Below, in pieces: positions 1 through 9,935 of a stretch of 64,000 nucleotides of DNA. Origin of the DNA: Orychophragmus violaceus. Taxonomy: Eukaryota; Streptophyta; Magnoliopsida; Brassicales; Brassicaceae. The first letter of the stretch is position 1. Every line of letters begins with the position of its first letter. Made by a program: the position numbers and the translations under genes. The notes below the pieces were generated by a model that searched no databases, was not told the DNA's origin, and worked only from the letters and a program-made list of their open reading frames with translations. The DNA lies in the NCBI GenBank assembly GCA_030180135.1, contig CM058231.1, positions 24,989,034 to 25,053,033 on the forward strand. Direction: 5' to 3'.

Positions 1-728
1 GCTTGCCTTATTTGAAAGCTCATGGATTTAATCACTTGAAAACCAGACTTTGGCGGCCAGGAGAGACATCAAACCATTCAGAAGAGACACTAAACCAAGA
101 AGGAGAGTCAGAAATTACCTTTCGATGCACAAGCATATGTATGATCAGGTGGATTCTTTTGTTTGCACACCTTCCTTATATGGGAACATTCACACATTTC
201 CCTTTAACACTCCAATGGCTAATTCTCCAAAGCTGCAACATTATGGAAGATAATTCAGTGTACCTAGACGTCCCAAGATGCCACAATCATGCACCCAAGC
301 TTTCAAGACTCAAGGAAACATCCACTTACCTTATTTGGCCGATTTCTTCTTAATAGCTTCTAAAGTTTTTGATTCTTTCCTAGTTTTAGTTTGTTTAGAT
401 CATTCCCTAAGAGCCTATAAAAGCTCAAGTTCGATTTCCTTGTAACACACCCATTATCATAGATTTTATAAAACATCAAGTTTTCTCTTCAAAGCATTTG
501 TCTTTGTGTTGTTCTTATCAATTGAGTTAGGTGTGTGATTCACTTGTCTCCTTTGAGTTTTGAATCAGGAAGTTTGTGTGAAGCAGGCTCTCTTGTGCGT
601 GAGTTTGTTTGAGAGAATCAAACAACAAACCCCATCTCCATCTCTATCTCCGTTCACCTTCCGCTTCAAGCTTGGAACCTCTTGATCATCGGGTGATTAT
701 ACGTTGGAGTGATTCCAATCTTATATCA
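1..728. repeat. LTR-like sequence, right end only
   Basis: This stretch has no recognisable protein domain. It holds a TATA-like TATAAAAG at 416-423 followed by a T-rich leader-like segment, as in many plant LTRs. The Tat RNase H reading frame begins abruptly at 729 (ATA GAG, the I-E of the conserved IELSEF motif), directly after TATATCA. A sequence ending in CA therefore appears to have inserted into the Tat polymerase gene, with its left end outside the window. The small open frames here look like chance. The element family is unknown; a solo LTR or a 3' LTR would both fit. Confidence 0.4.
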
Positions 729-915
729 ATAGAGCTCAGCGAATTCGACACCGAGTATCGACCAGGAAATGCGCCAAGTCGCAAGTACTGGCAGATTTCC
801 TAGTCGAGCTACCGCAAAAAGGGGCGGAGGGATTAACAGAGGATTCAGACTGGTTACTCCACGTAGATGGTTCCTCATCGAAACAAGGATCTGGGGTAGG
901 AATCCGCCTGACCTC
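729..915 (+). pseudogene. Tat RNase H, N-terminal part, interrupted
   Basis: Translation gives the conserved start of a gypsy RNase H (IELSEFDTEYRP), then a frameshift near 777, then QVLADFLVELP and a segment with HVDGSSS. The aspartate of that DGS motif is the first catalytic residue. The frame is cut at 915 by insertion of element A, and the remainder resumes at 9936 after the duplicated ACCTC. The frameshift predates or is independent of the insertion. Upstream reverse transcriptase is not in the window. Confidence 0.8.
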
Positions 916-2107
916 TGATAGGTTCTAAGTTTTACCCTATTCTAAACTGCAAGTGCACAGTATCGTCAAAGTAGTATATAGGGTTATCGAATCCACAGGG
1001 ACACTTGGTCTCAATAGAATCAGAAACGTAGAGATTAATACTAGAAATAAAGCAAGTGGTGAATGAATTAAAAGCAAGGCAAGAAAGTAAACAGTAGCAA
1101 GTTGGTTGTGAAAGCAATAAACTAAAAGCGTCAAGCCTAGGGTGTTCTCAGGAAATCAGACAAGCAGACAAGTTAATCAGTCAGGATCAAATTAAACTCA
1201 GTTCTAGAACTCAAATCACGAAAATAGAATTAACCAAATCTCTTTGCGAAAATCCTCTAAGTCTAAGTGCAGTAACCCAAATCTCTTTGCAATTACTAAC
1301 AGATTAAACTAGCATTAAGTTCAAGTTTGATATGTTCACAATTAAACTAAACCAAATCTCTTTGCGAATAATTTAATTGCTCAACCTAAATAGTTCAGAT
1401 TCTAAAACACACTCTCGTGTCGAATTTAGCAACCTAAGATCTAGATTCTAATTGATCAGGTTAGAACTAGCTTTAAGCACAATTTAGTTTGAAGAACATT
1501 CTAATCATATGAATCCTTAACTGAATTAAACAAGTCTAGCAAGTCATCAAACCCTAATGAGAAACCCTAAACTTAACTATGAATCTACTCAGACATGATT
1601 GATGAAAACATAATCATAGAAATAATAGATTGCATATAAGAAATTAAATAGATAAAGGGGTTCGAAATCTTCTCCAAAATAACTGAAGTACAAGATTAGA
1701 TCAGCCCCGAAAGCTCAAAAATCTCTTAGCTCTAAGTATGAAAGCGTATCTAAAATAAAAGCCAAAACTCTAAATATATAGGCATAATCTCGGCTGGGGC
1801 TTCTGTGTAAATACTGGAACTATTCTGGGCTTCTCTGCAATTCTTCATAACTTGTTTAACCGACGCGTACGGCCCATCTCGCTAGTGTGTCGACCGATGC
1901 ACAATGTGTGTCGGTCGATGCTTGATCAATAAATCGGACAGTGAGTTAAGCTCTCGGCCAAAACGTCCCAAAAGTCCCAAAATGCTCCAAATATCTCCAA
2001 TTAGCTCCAAACCTGATTAAACCTGTAAAAGACTCTAAACGAACACAAAAGACACTAAAAACACATCTATATCATGGCATAAAATGGGTAAAAACCATGA
2101 TATATCA
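916..2107 (-). repeat. 3' LTR of element A
   Basis: This is a direct copy of 8738-9930 with TG and CA ends. It is the 3' LTR because the polypurine tract abuts its right edge (2108-2122, read on the minus strand). It carries a dyad pair at 1887-1921. Its minus-strand start (2107 downwards) contains an inverted repeat shared with the other Athila-like LTRs in the window. Confidence 0.93.
1887..1921. repeat. paired CGATCG-type dyads in LTR of A
   Basis: Two near-palindromic 14-mers, GTGTCGACCGATGC and GTGTCGGTCGATGC, lie 21 bp apart start to start. The same pair occurs in the other LTR at 9708-9744. Similar pairs are found at equivalent places in elements B, C and D. Confidence 0.8.
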
Positions 2108-2145
2108 ACTCCCCCACACTTAGCCTTTGCTTGCCCTCAAGCAAA
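2108..2145 (-). promoter_or_regulatory. polypurine tract and adjacent hairpin of A
   Basis: On the minus strand TAAGTGTGGGGGAGT directly precedes the 3' LTR and is the likely plus-strand primer. Just upstream of it, 2126-2145 forms an 8-bp perfect stem (TTTGCTTG / CAAGCAAA) with a four-base loop. Element B has the same structure with a compensated base pair. A structural role is inference from that covariation. Confidence 0.75.
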
Positions 2146-3470
2146 ACATAGAACTAGAATGTAGTGAAGAGGTTTGAAAACTCTTCAGAAACTCTTTTCA
2201 TCCTAGAAGCAGCAACACTCAGATTCCCCTTAGTAATCCACTGAAAGAATCACCTGCAAGATATCAAGACCAACATATACTTCCCCCACACTTAGCAACT
2301 GTCCTAAGTAAACTCCACAATCACATTCACGCATTCAAATTCTCCCTACTGACTTCTGCAAGTATTTAAGTGCGGTCTCACCTAAGGAGTATCGATCAAA
2401 GGGCACATGGGTTCTTACCTTACCAGCTCTAGACCATCATACTATCTTTCTCTAATCCCTTTCTTCTCTTTCCCTTCCTTAACAACTGATTTTTCCCCAC
2501 TGGGTATCATTTTTTTTTTTTTATCAGTGTTCTTCCCGTTAAGGGGTGTACTTTGGACACATTCCATGGATCACATGAGAGAAAATAGTGTTTGCTACCA
2601 TTCCCATGACCACTTCGGAGTTACTAACTCATCCGCAGTTTATTATTATTTTTTTATTATTTTATGGAAGGGGAGAAGGGAACTAGATAGGAAAAGTTTA
2701 CAAGCTGTGTCAGAACTGGCAAAGGAACCCGACACAAAGTATACCAAGCCCTTAGATGAGAAAATCTAAGTCAGTATTAAGGGTGAAGTCAGTAAAAGGA
2801 TCCTCTGATACCTGAAGTGATGTGGGTGTCCTCAGTAGGTTGATCTGCGTCTGAGTTTTCTAATAGTCAGAGATAACCTGCAGCTTCATCCCAATGGTTA
2901 CTTAAGTTCCTGCAAGTGCTGCTAATCTTCTCAAAAAATCATTGTTTCTTACTTAAACAAATTTTGACTCAATAAAACAAAAATTTCGAAAATTTTTAAC
3001 TGACTCTAAGAAAACAAAAGAAAGAAGTTAGTAGAACCTCCCCCACACTTAAGACACACTGTCCCCAGTAGTGTCAAGCAAAGGATCGGTTAAAAGAAAG
3101 AAAATAAAAATTTGTTAATGGAATGGTTGGTTTTACCTCTGTCGCAGTCAGGCATCGATCGTTGCACTAGGTGCACCGACCGTTGCTGTGCGATTTTCGT
3201 TGTAACGATCGACACAATGGTGTGTCGATCGACGCACTGCGTTTTCACGAACAGTCAGCAAGTTAGCAGGTTAATCCGTCGGTTTATGTCATTTTCAAAA
3301 CCCTGCAAGCTGAAAATACTAGAAACAGAGTAAAACCGAAGCAACAAATATATCCAATCAAGCATAACCATCCAAACAAAGTAGCATCCTAAAAATCAGA
3401 AGAAAAAGTGCAAAAGAAAAGAAAAAGATAGCAGAATACAGAACCGATAATCAAGAGATGACAGCTACGC
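2146..3470 (-). other. 3' non-coding region of A
   Basis: No conserved coding sequence is seen between the ORF-1 family gene and the polypurine tract. The region holds two further polypurine-like tracts (minus-strand AAGTGTGGGGGA) at 2282-2294 and 3038-3051, homopolymer runs, and two dyad pairs at 3152-3188 and 3203-3238. The same landmarks are in element B (17879-19246), so the layout is conserved although it encodes no protein. Confidence 0.7.
3152..3238. repeat. two dyad pairs in 3' region of A
   Basis: Pair one is CATCGATCGTTGCAC with GTGCACCGACCGTTGC. Pair two is AACGATCGACAC with GTGTCGATCGACGC. The counterparts in element B are 18122-18159 and 18177-18213, in the same order relative to the upstream gene. 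Confidence 0.8.
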
Positions 3471-4964
3471 TCACTCACTATCATCAATCCCACCGTAACG
3501 ATCAGCATCGCTAGAGTCCTCAGGAGATCGCTGCCGACGACGAGTAACAGGAACGGGCTGACTAATCTGTGGCTGTCTCCTGCAAGTGCAGCCGCGCATC
3601 CACTCCCAAATGGTCCTCCATATCCCATCACTACGCTCTCTCCACTCAGCCTCGGACATATCTCCATAGGGAACTGACATCTCAGGATAAGGGCCAATAT
3701 CTACCGGAGCAGCAGCAGGCGCAGGGACAGCAGAAGTCGAAGCTCGTGTGGAGGGCTCTCCCAGCGGATGAGCCATAGTCGGAATCCCACGCTGCTCAGT
3801 CTCTGGAGGCTGAAATCTCAGAGCCTCCAATGTATCAATCCGTGTCCACCTAGTAGCAGGAAGCTCTATACCACACATCCCAGTAGCCGGGTCCTGATAA
3901 ACCCAAATGCGCCCCTCCTTGAGCAAGGTAGCGCTCTGCAAATGACTGAAGTATAGGAACTCCTGGGCTCTATCACGCTCTGTGCCATGTAGAGGAATCC
4001 CGCAATGCATAAAAATGGGAGTAAGCAAGCTGCCTACCGTCTCAGTACTGGCTCCATCAAAAGGCTTCGTCTGCAGATCACATAAATGTAAAGCAAAGAC
4101 AGCTCCCAAGTTGAGACCCGTAGTAGGATCTCTCACACCAGAACCTCTAAACTGATCTCTCAACCCCATAAACAGCATCTCCATCTCATACTTGCGCATC
4201 TTGTTGGACTCAAACTTGCATAGCAAGCTCCAACACAAGATACGCGAGACATATCTCAGTACAGGATGCCTCATATTCTTCACTGGTGTGGTCCTGGAGT
4301 TGTATCGACCACTGCCAATACACTCCCAGAATGTGCGAGCCTCAACTGGATCCCACTCAAGTGCCATAGCAATGCGCCTCGGCTCAGTACTGAACCCGTA
4401 GATCCTGCAAAGATCAAGTAGAGGAACCCGATACCTGACTCCCCAACTCATGAAGGTAAAGATACCTCCTGTAGCGCTCCTCCTATCGGGATCTGGGTAA
4501 ACCACTCTGCAAGTGGCTAGCAACTGTCTGACCAGCTCAGGATAGAGATCATAAGGGCGCATTGGCATTGTCCCTAGACCAATGCCTCTGCACACATCAA
4601 GTACCTGCTCATCAATCCCCAGACTCTTGCAAGTAGAGTAGTCAGCGAACTTGGTTGGCTTGATGGTCATCCCACACCAACCACTGTAGAGAAGTGAATC
4701 AAACTCATCCCACTGGTCAAGCAGTGGTCGCTCTGTGAAGTCTGCAGTCTTAAGGAACGAGCGAATGTCCCTTGGCCACTGTCTGGCTGTCGGGATCTCT
4801 GTAGCGTCTTCTCGGGGCCAAGGCAAAGCGACTCCAGGTCCATCTCTTACATATGGCTCGGGTGGCTGAGAGTGTCTGTGAAACCACTCTGGTGGTGGAA
4901 TGTACTGTCTCGCAGTTGTTGATGTTGTTGCTTGCTTCTTGCGGGGCTGTCTGCGAGATGCCAT
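3471..4964 (-). CDS. ATHILA ORF-1 family protein (retrotransposon-encoded)
   Basis: A 497-residue open frame without internal stops. I chose ATG at 4964 (MASRRQPRKKQ) because a strong 3' splice site, pyrimidines then TTTTGCAG, sits immediately before it. Element B has the same arrangement. The N-terminus is basic. The body contains the conserved segment LDLCRIYGFSTEPRRIAM and a tryptophan-rich central region. The C-terminus is Pro/Ala-rich, then basic (TRRRQRS), then acidic. The family matches what is known as the ATHILA ORF-1 family in Brassicaceae; its biochemical function is not established. Its place after the gag-pol region has led to comparison with retroviral env genes, but I see no clear signal peptide or membrane anchor. 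It is probably expressed from a spliced RNA. Confidence 0.85.
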   Translation of the reverse strand: MASRRQPRKKQATTSTTARQYIPPPEWFHRHSQPPEPYVRDGPGVALPWPREDATEIPTARQWPRDIRSFLKTADFTERPLLDQWDEFDSLLYSGWCGMTIKPTKFADYSTCKSLGIDEQVLDVCRGIGLGTMPMRPYDLYPELVRQLLATCRVVYPDPDRRSATGGIFTFMSWGVRYRVPLLDLCRIYGFSTEPRRIAMALEWDPVEARTFWECIGSGRYNSRTTPVKNMRHPVLRYVSRILCWSLLCKFESNKMRKYEMEMLFMGLRDQFRGSGVRDPTTGLNLGAVFALHLCDLQTKPFDGASTETVGSLLTPIFMHCGIPLHGTERDRAQEFLYFSHLQSATLLKEGRIWVYQDPATGMCGIELPATRWTRIDTLEALRFQPPETEQRGIPTMAHPLGEPSTRASTSAVPAPAAAPVDIGPYPEMSVPYGDMSEAEWRERSDGIWRTIWEWMRGCTCRRQPQISQPVPVTRRRQRSPEDSSDADRYGGIDDSE

Positions 4965-5486
4965 CTGCAAAAGAAACAAAATTAAAATAATATAAGTCTC
5001 GGCAATTCTCTGTGAAATCGCGAAGCATCAACCGTTGCATCTCAGGCATCGATCGTTGCAAGGCGATTTCACTTTATCGAACATTTCCCAAAATCGCAAA
5101 GCAACGACCGTTGCAAGGCGATTTCGCCGCAAACAAAAATCAACAAAATCAGTTCAAATCCAAGCCACATTGTCTCAAATCAGTTCAAAATCATAACCCA
5201 TCACCCTAAATCGGTCTAATTTTGCATGCATCATCAATTTTCAGTTCAAAAATCTCAAACCCTAAAACCCTAAAATTTAATCCGAAAATTTTAGAAATAG
5301 AAGTTCATTACCTTGGATTCTTGAGATATGAGCTAAAGACAAGGGTTTAGAGAGTGAAATAGGAAGATTTAGCAATTGAAACGAACAAAAATGATGAGAA
5401 TTTTCGATTTTGGGTGTGGAGGTTCGGTCGTACGGATAATCGGAAATGAGGAAGAAAAGAGAAGAGAAAGGGTTTAAGGCACTTAC
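4965..5486 (-). other. conserved 522-bp intron ahead of ORF-1 family gene in A
   Basis: The minus-strand donor CAG|GTAAGT begins at 5486 and the acceptor TTTTGCAG ends at 4965. Element B has the same donor and acceptor and exactly the same length (16266-16787). A dyad pair lies just outside the donor (5500-5530) and another inside, near the acceptor (5025-5061). Splicing is inferred from the signals only. Confidence 0.7.
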
Positions 5487-5860
5487 CTGGTCGTGGGTGA
5501 AACGACCGTTGCTTAGTGGCAACGATCGTTTCTGGTCAAATCGAATTCGATTTCCGGTTTAGTACATACCTTAATTTTGCAATTGAACCAATTGCAACGA
5601 CTGTTGCATAGGAGTAACGATCGTCACAATGCGATTTCCCCTCTTCGTCAAATCTCCTTGCAACGACCGGTGCACAAGTGCATCGATCGTCACACATCTC
5701 CAGACTCGAATTCTGTATCTGAAACTTAGCAAAAACAAAAACGTGAAATCCTAAGAAAAACACCAAAAATAAGAAAGAAAAACAACTAAACCTAACAGTG
5801 GGTTGCCTCCCACTCAGCGCTTGTTTAAGGTCATTAGCTTGACCGGGCGAACAAGATCTT
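5487..5860 (-). other. spacer between gag-protease and intron in A
   Basis: A short non-coding spacer holding three dyad pairs (5500-5530, 5593-5629, 5660-5695). A block near 5799-5822, minus-strand GCGCTGAGTGGGAGGCAACC, is repeated almost exactly in element B (15991-16014). The canonical element would place the polymerase domains near here, so this is the likely site of the pol deletion. Confidence 0.6.
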
Positions 5861-8469
5861 TTAGGTACCAAGAGAACCTGACAGAGACTTTTTATGTCTC
5901 TGTTCAAGTCTCCTCATCCAGGGTGGTGAGTAGGCTGTCGTAGAATGCTCGCGTCCAAGAAAAGATGGAGTGAAATGCGCTCCATGATCTATAATCACAG
6001 TGTCATCCGGCTGCTCGTCATCTGCTTCCATGATTGTAAATGTCTGCCCATCTATCAATGGTCTTCGCAGCTTATCCATCTCATAACGCAGCGGCTCATC
6101 TCCCAGGTGGAGATCTATTAGACTCTGTCTAACATCAATCACAGCTCCTGCTGTAGCCAAGAATGGTCTTCCAAGCAGCAATGCTTCATCAGGATCGCAG
6201 TCATACTTCAGCACAAGGAAGTCTGTCGGAACTAAGTAGTTTCCAACTCTCACTGGAATGTCCTTTAAGAGTCCTTCCGGAACTCGTATAGACTGATCAG
6301 CTAGGACAAGAGAGGTCCTAGTAGGAGAAAAATCCAGCATCCCCAGCTTCTCTGCCACAGAATAAGGCATCATACTTCCAGCAGCTCCTAAATCACAAAG
6401 AGAGCGCCTAAAACTGTCCTCGAAGATAGAGCAATCAAGCACAAAGACTCCGGGGTCAGGCAGCTTCTTCGGGATCTTGTTCAGTAGCACCTCACTAATG
6501 TGTTGGGGAACTATAATCACCCAGTCTCTCAGCTCTTCGTCTAAATGCAGCATCCTGTTTAAATACCTCTGCACACAGGGATGATAAGGTGGATCATCAG
6601 ACGGTGGAATTTCTTCCAAGTCTTCACCAATCTCCTCTAGCTTCTTGAGCTCTTCAATCTCCTGTTTAATCACTTCAGACACCGAGGAGTGCTGTTTAAT
6701 GATTTGTGCATAGATCTCCTGTTGAGTAATCTCAGTAACTCCAGGGAATAGGCGATCAAGCTCCAAGTCAGCATCAATGCCATTATCATCCGACATGTCT
6801 GTCTGTTCACGCCCTGCAACGACCGACACTAAGGGTGTGTCGATCGTTGCAACACTGTGTTCACAACTTTCACCCGAGAGTTTTTCTCCAAAATCCGAAA
6901 ATTCTTCCTCCTCTACCAATTCAGCCGTACTTAGCTCAAAATTTTCACCTTGGTGAGACCCATCATTAATGTACACAGACCAGGCTTTAATGTGGGTGTC
7001 TGCGACTCCTTTTCCCTTCATAGAACCTGAAATCTGATTCACCTGAGTATCCAGCTGCTTCATGTGAGTGTTCATAGACTCGAATTTTCCATTGAGATCC
7101 TCATATAAAGCATCAATCATCTTGTTGCAGTCCACAGAAGTCTTGATCTGACTCTCCAGCAGCTGTTCCATCATTGTCTCCATCTTAGTTTCGAAAGCAG
7201 TGGGTGCAGGAGGTGTCTGATAAGATGAAGATCCGTAGGTTCTCTGAGCACTTTGTCCATAAGGCTTCTGAAAATTACTGGTCTGTCCAAAGCTTGAAGA
7301 GTTCTGATTGCCTGTGAAGGCACCCTTCTGTCCTCCACCGGAAAATCTGTTCCCAGATTGATATCCAAATCTGTTTCCTTGGAAACCAGATCCTCCGATG
7401 TAATTCACATCTTCTTCCTGAGTGTCCTCCTCAGTCTGAATTACTTCTACTTCTTGAGCGAAATGGACAGCTTTCTTACCTGCTAGGAGATTGCAAACTG
7501 TGTCTAGCCTAGATCTAATATCAGCTATATCAGAATTCTCTACACTTCCACCAGATTTCTTCTTCCTCTCATCCATAGTCTTGCAGCTGTTGCTGCCTAT
7601 TAGATTCTCAATCAACTGCTTAGCCTGCGTAGGAGTCCTGGTGTTGAAGTTAGCATTACTGGAATTGTCCAGTGCAGACTGATATGGAAGATCTATGCCT
7701 CTGAAGAAAATGCCAATCAACTGAACTTCAGTGAATCCATGGTGTGGGCAGTCACGCTGATACTGCTTAAATCTCATCCAGGCAGTCTTTAAAGGCTCCA
7801 CAGCTCCTTGGGAAAAGGTGAGTATGTCATGTCTAGACTGGTCTGAGCGCGCATCATCATAGAAGTGACGCAGGAACTCACTCTTTAAAGCTACCCAAGT
7901 AGTGTACTGAGCAGGTGCCAGCTGCTTTAGCCATGCACTAGCGTCTCCAGCAAGACTGTGCGGAAAGAGCTTAAGGAACAGATAGTCCGGGCAGACTCAA
8001 TGTGATCCATAGGCTGCTCCATTGGGTAACCATGAAATGCATTCTGTCTCATCAGCGAGTAGTAGATGGTTTTGATTTCAAAATCGTTCCTCTCAAAAGC
8101 AGGAAGCACTAAAGCTGACCGGTTTCTATGAAACTCATCCGGTCTGTTGTAGTCAGCTAAAGTCCTCTCATGGACAACCATCTGTCTACCTTGGGCCTGT
8201 CCTTGACCCTGGTTCTGCTCCTGTTGTTGTTGCTCAGGAGGATCAGGGATGACATTCCCTTCAGCATCAACCCTTTGCCAAGCAGCATTGTATGGGTTGT
8301 TATCTCGGTCCCTCAGGGTACCTTCAGCATCACGTACCAGAATCAAACGCTCTCGTACCATCCTTTCTCTTCTTTCTCTTCTGTTGGTTCTCTCTAGACG
8401 TCCAAGTTCTTCAAGATCGAGATTAACTAGGTCCAAGTTCGGATTACTTCTAGTTTTCTGCGTCTGCAT
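5861..8469 (-). pseudogene. Athila gag-protease, frameshifted
   Basis: The start is taken as ATG at 8469 (MQTQKTRSNP), matching the gag start of element C. The N-terminal part runs to about 8000, where a short out-of-frame deletion breaks the gag core. The frame then continues from about 7990 through SLAGDASAWLKQL, the usual Athila gag core, to 5861. Downstream are a Gly/Gln-rich stretch, a coiled-coil-like segment, and an aspartic protease with active-site DLGA and the ALLLGRPFLAT motif near the C-terminus. No CCHC zinc knuckle is visible and no reverse transcriptase follows. A dyad pair lies inside the coding sequence at 6816-6851. Without the frameshift it would encode capsid and protease only. 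Confidence 0.85.
6816..6851. repeat. dyad pair inside gag-protease of A
   Basis: GCAACGACCGACAC and GTGTCGATCGTTGC lie within the coding frame, between the coiled-coil and protease parts. Element B has a pair inside the homologous frame at 15484-15521. Presence in coding sequence argues against a simple untranslated-region signal. Confidence 0.75.
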
Positions 8470-8713
8470 AAACTGTCTGTAATCGTCCGGCAACGATCGA
8501 TGCTATCAGTGCAACGATCGATTCAATCTCAGAATCGCCTAGTGACGATCGACGCAAGGGATGCAACGATCGACGCAAGGCGAAAGTCGTACCTGCGACC
8601 GAAAGAAACAGAGAAAAAGTTAGCAGATTATAAAAATAAAAACGAAAAACAAAAATAAAAAGAAAAATTTCTAGTAAAAACCCTAAGTTCGGTCCTATCG
8701 AAGACTCAAAGAG
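8470..8713 (-). other. 5' leader of A with two dyad pairs
   Basis: The leader between primer site and gag is A/T-rich. It carries dyad pairs at 8490-8526 and 8541-8580, close to the gag start. Elements B, C and D have pairs in the same place. Confidence 0.7.
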
Positions 8714-8731
8714 TCCCCGGCAACGGCGCCA
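8714..8731 (-). promoter_or_regulatory. tRNA-Asp primer binding site of A
   Basis: The plus strand reads TCCCCGGCAACGGCGCCA, which is the 3' end of plant tRNA-Asp including CCA. The minus strand of the element is therefore complementary to it. It lies six bases inside the 5' LTR edge. Confidence 0.92.
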
Positions 8732-8737
8732 AAAACT

Positions 8738-9930
8738 TGATAGGTTCTAAGTGTTACCCTATTCTAAACTGCAAGTGCACAGTATCGTCAAAGTAGTATA
8801 TAGGGTTATCGAATCCACAGGGACACTTGGTCTCAATAGAATCAGAAACTTAGAGATTAATACTAGAAATAAAGCAAGTGGTGAATGAATTAAAAGCAAG
8901 GCAAGAAAGTAAACAGTAGCAAGTTGGTTGTGAAAGCAATAAACTAAAAGCGTCAAGCCTAGGGTGTTCTCAGGAAATCAGACAAGCAGACAAGTTAATC
9001 AATCAGGATCAAATTAAACTCAGTTCTAGAACTCAAATCACGAAAATAGAATTAACCAAATCTCTTTGCGAAAATCCTCTAAGTCTAAGTGCAGTAACCC
9101 AAATCTCTTTGCAATTACTAACAGATTAAACTAGCATTAAGTTCAAGTTTGATATGTTCACAATTAAACTAAACCAAATCTCTTTGCGAATAATTTAATT
9201 GCTCAACCTAAATAGTTCAGATTCTAAAACACACTCTCGTGTCGAATTTAGCAACCTAAGATCTAGATTCTAATTGATCAGGTTAGAACTAGCTTTAAGC
9301 ACAATTTAGTTTGAAGAACATTCTAATCATATGAATCCTTAACTGAATTAAACAAGTCTAGCAAGTCATCAAACCCTAATGAGAAACCCTAAACTTAACT
9401 ATGGATCTACTCAGACATGATTGATGAAAACATAATCATAGAAATAATAGATTGCATATAAGAAATTAAATAGATAAAGGGGTTCGAAATCTTCTCCAAA
9501 ATAACTGAAGTACAGGATTAGATCAGCCCCGAAAGCTCTAAAAATCTCTTAGCTCTAAGTATGAAAGCGTATCTAAAATAAAAGTCAAAACTCTAAATAT
9601 ATAGGCATAATCTCGGCTGGGGCTTCTGTGTAAATACTGGAACTATTCTGGGCTTCTCTGCAATTCTTCATAACTTGTTTAACCGACGTGTACGGCCCAT
9701 CTCGCTAGTGTGTCGACTGATGCACAATGTGTGTCGGTCGATGCTTGATCAATAAATCGGACAGTGAGTAAAGCTCTCGGCCAAAACGTCCCAAAAGTCC
9801 CAAAATGCTCCAAATATCTCCAATTAGCTCCAAACCTGATTAAACCTGTAAAAGACTCTAAACGAACACAAAAGACACTAAAAACACATCTATATCATGG
9901 CATAAAATGGGTAAAAACCATGATATATCA
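8738..9930 (-). repeat. 5' LTR of element A
   Basis: This LTR adjoins the primer binding site and pairs with 916-2107. Its outer end is TATATCA at 9930, followed by the duplicated ACCTC. It contains the dyad pair at 9708-9744 and the LTR-start inverted repeat (9930 downwards, ATATCATGG with CCATGATAT). Confidence 0.93.
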
Positions 9931-9935
9931 ACCTC

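Larger units (their letters stand above)
916..9930 (-). mobile_element. Athila-like LTR retrotransposon A, non-autonomous, complete ends
   Basis: The element is bounded by TGATAGG and TATATCA and flanked by a 5-bp duplication ACCTC (911-915 and 9931-9935). Two LTRs of about 1.19 kb (916-2107 and 8738-9930) differ at roughly ten positions by eye. Read on the minus strand the order is LTR, tRNA-Asp primer site, gag-protease, spacer, 522-bp intron, ATHILA ORF-1 family gene, long 3' region, polypurine tract, LTR. No reverse transcriptase, RNase H or integrase is present, so mobility would need enzymes in trans. It sits inside the RNase H gene of the Tat element. Confidence 0.93.

Noticed and set aside
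3..353. Plus-strand ORF of 116 codons at the left edge
   Set aside because: It starts with TTG, has no recognisable domain and lies in LTR-like sequence.
2407..2769. Plus-strand ORF of 120 codons in element A
   Set aside because: It is antisense to the element in its 3' non-coding region; the homologous stretch of B does not preserve the frame.
3471..4964. Calling the ORF-1 family protein an envelope glycoprotein
   Set aside because: Its position fits the env-like slot, but I see no signal peptide, clear membrane anchor or cleavage site, so only the family name is used.
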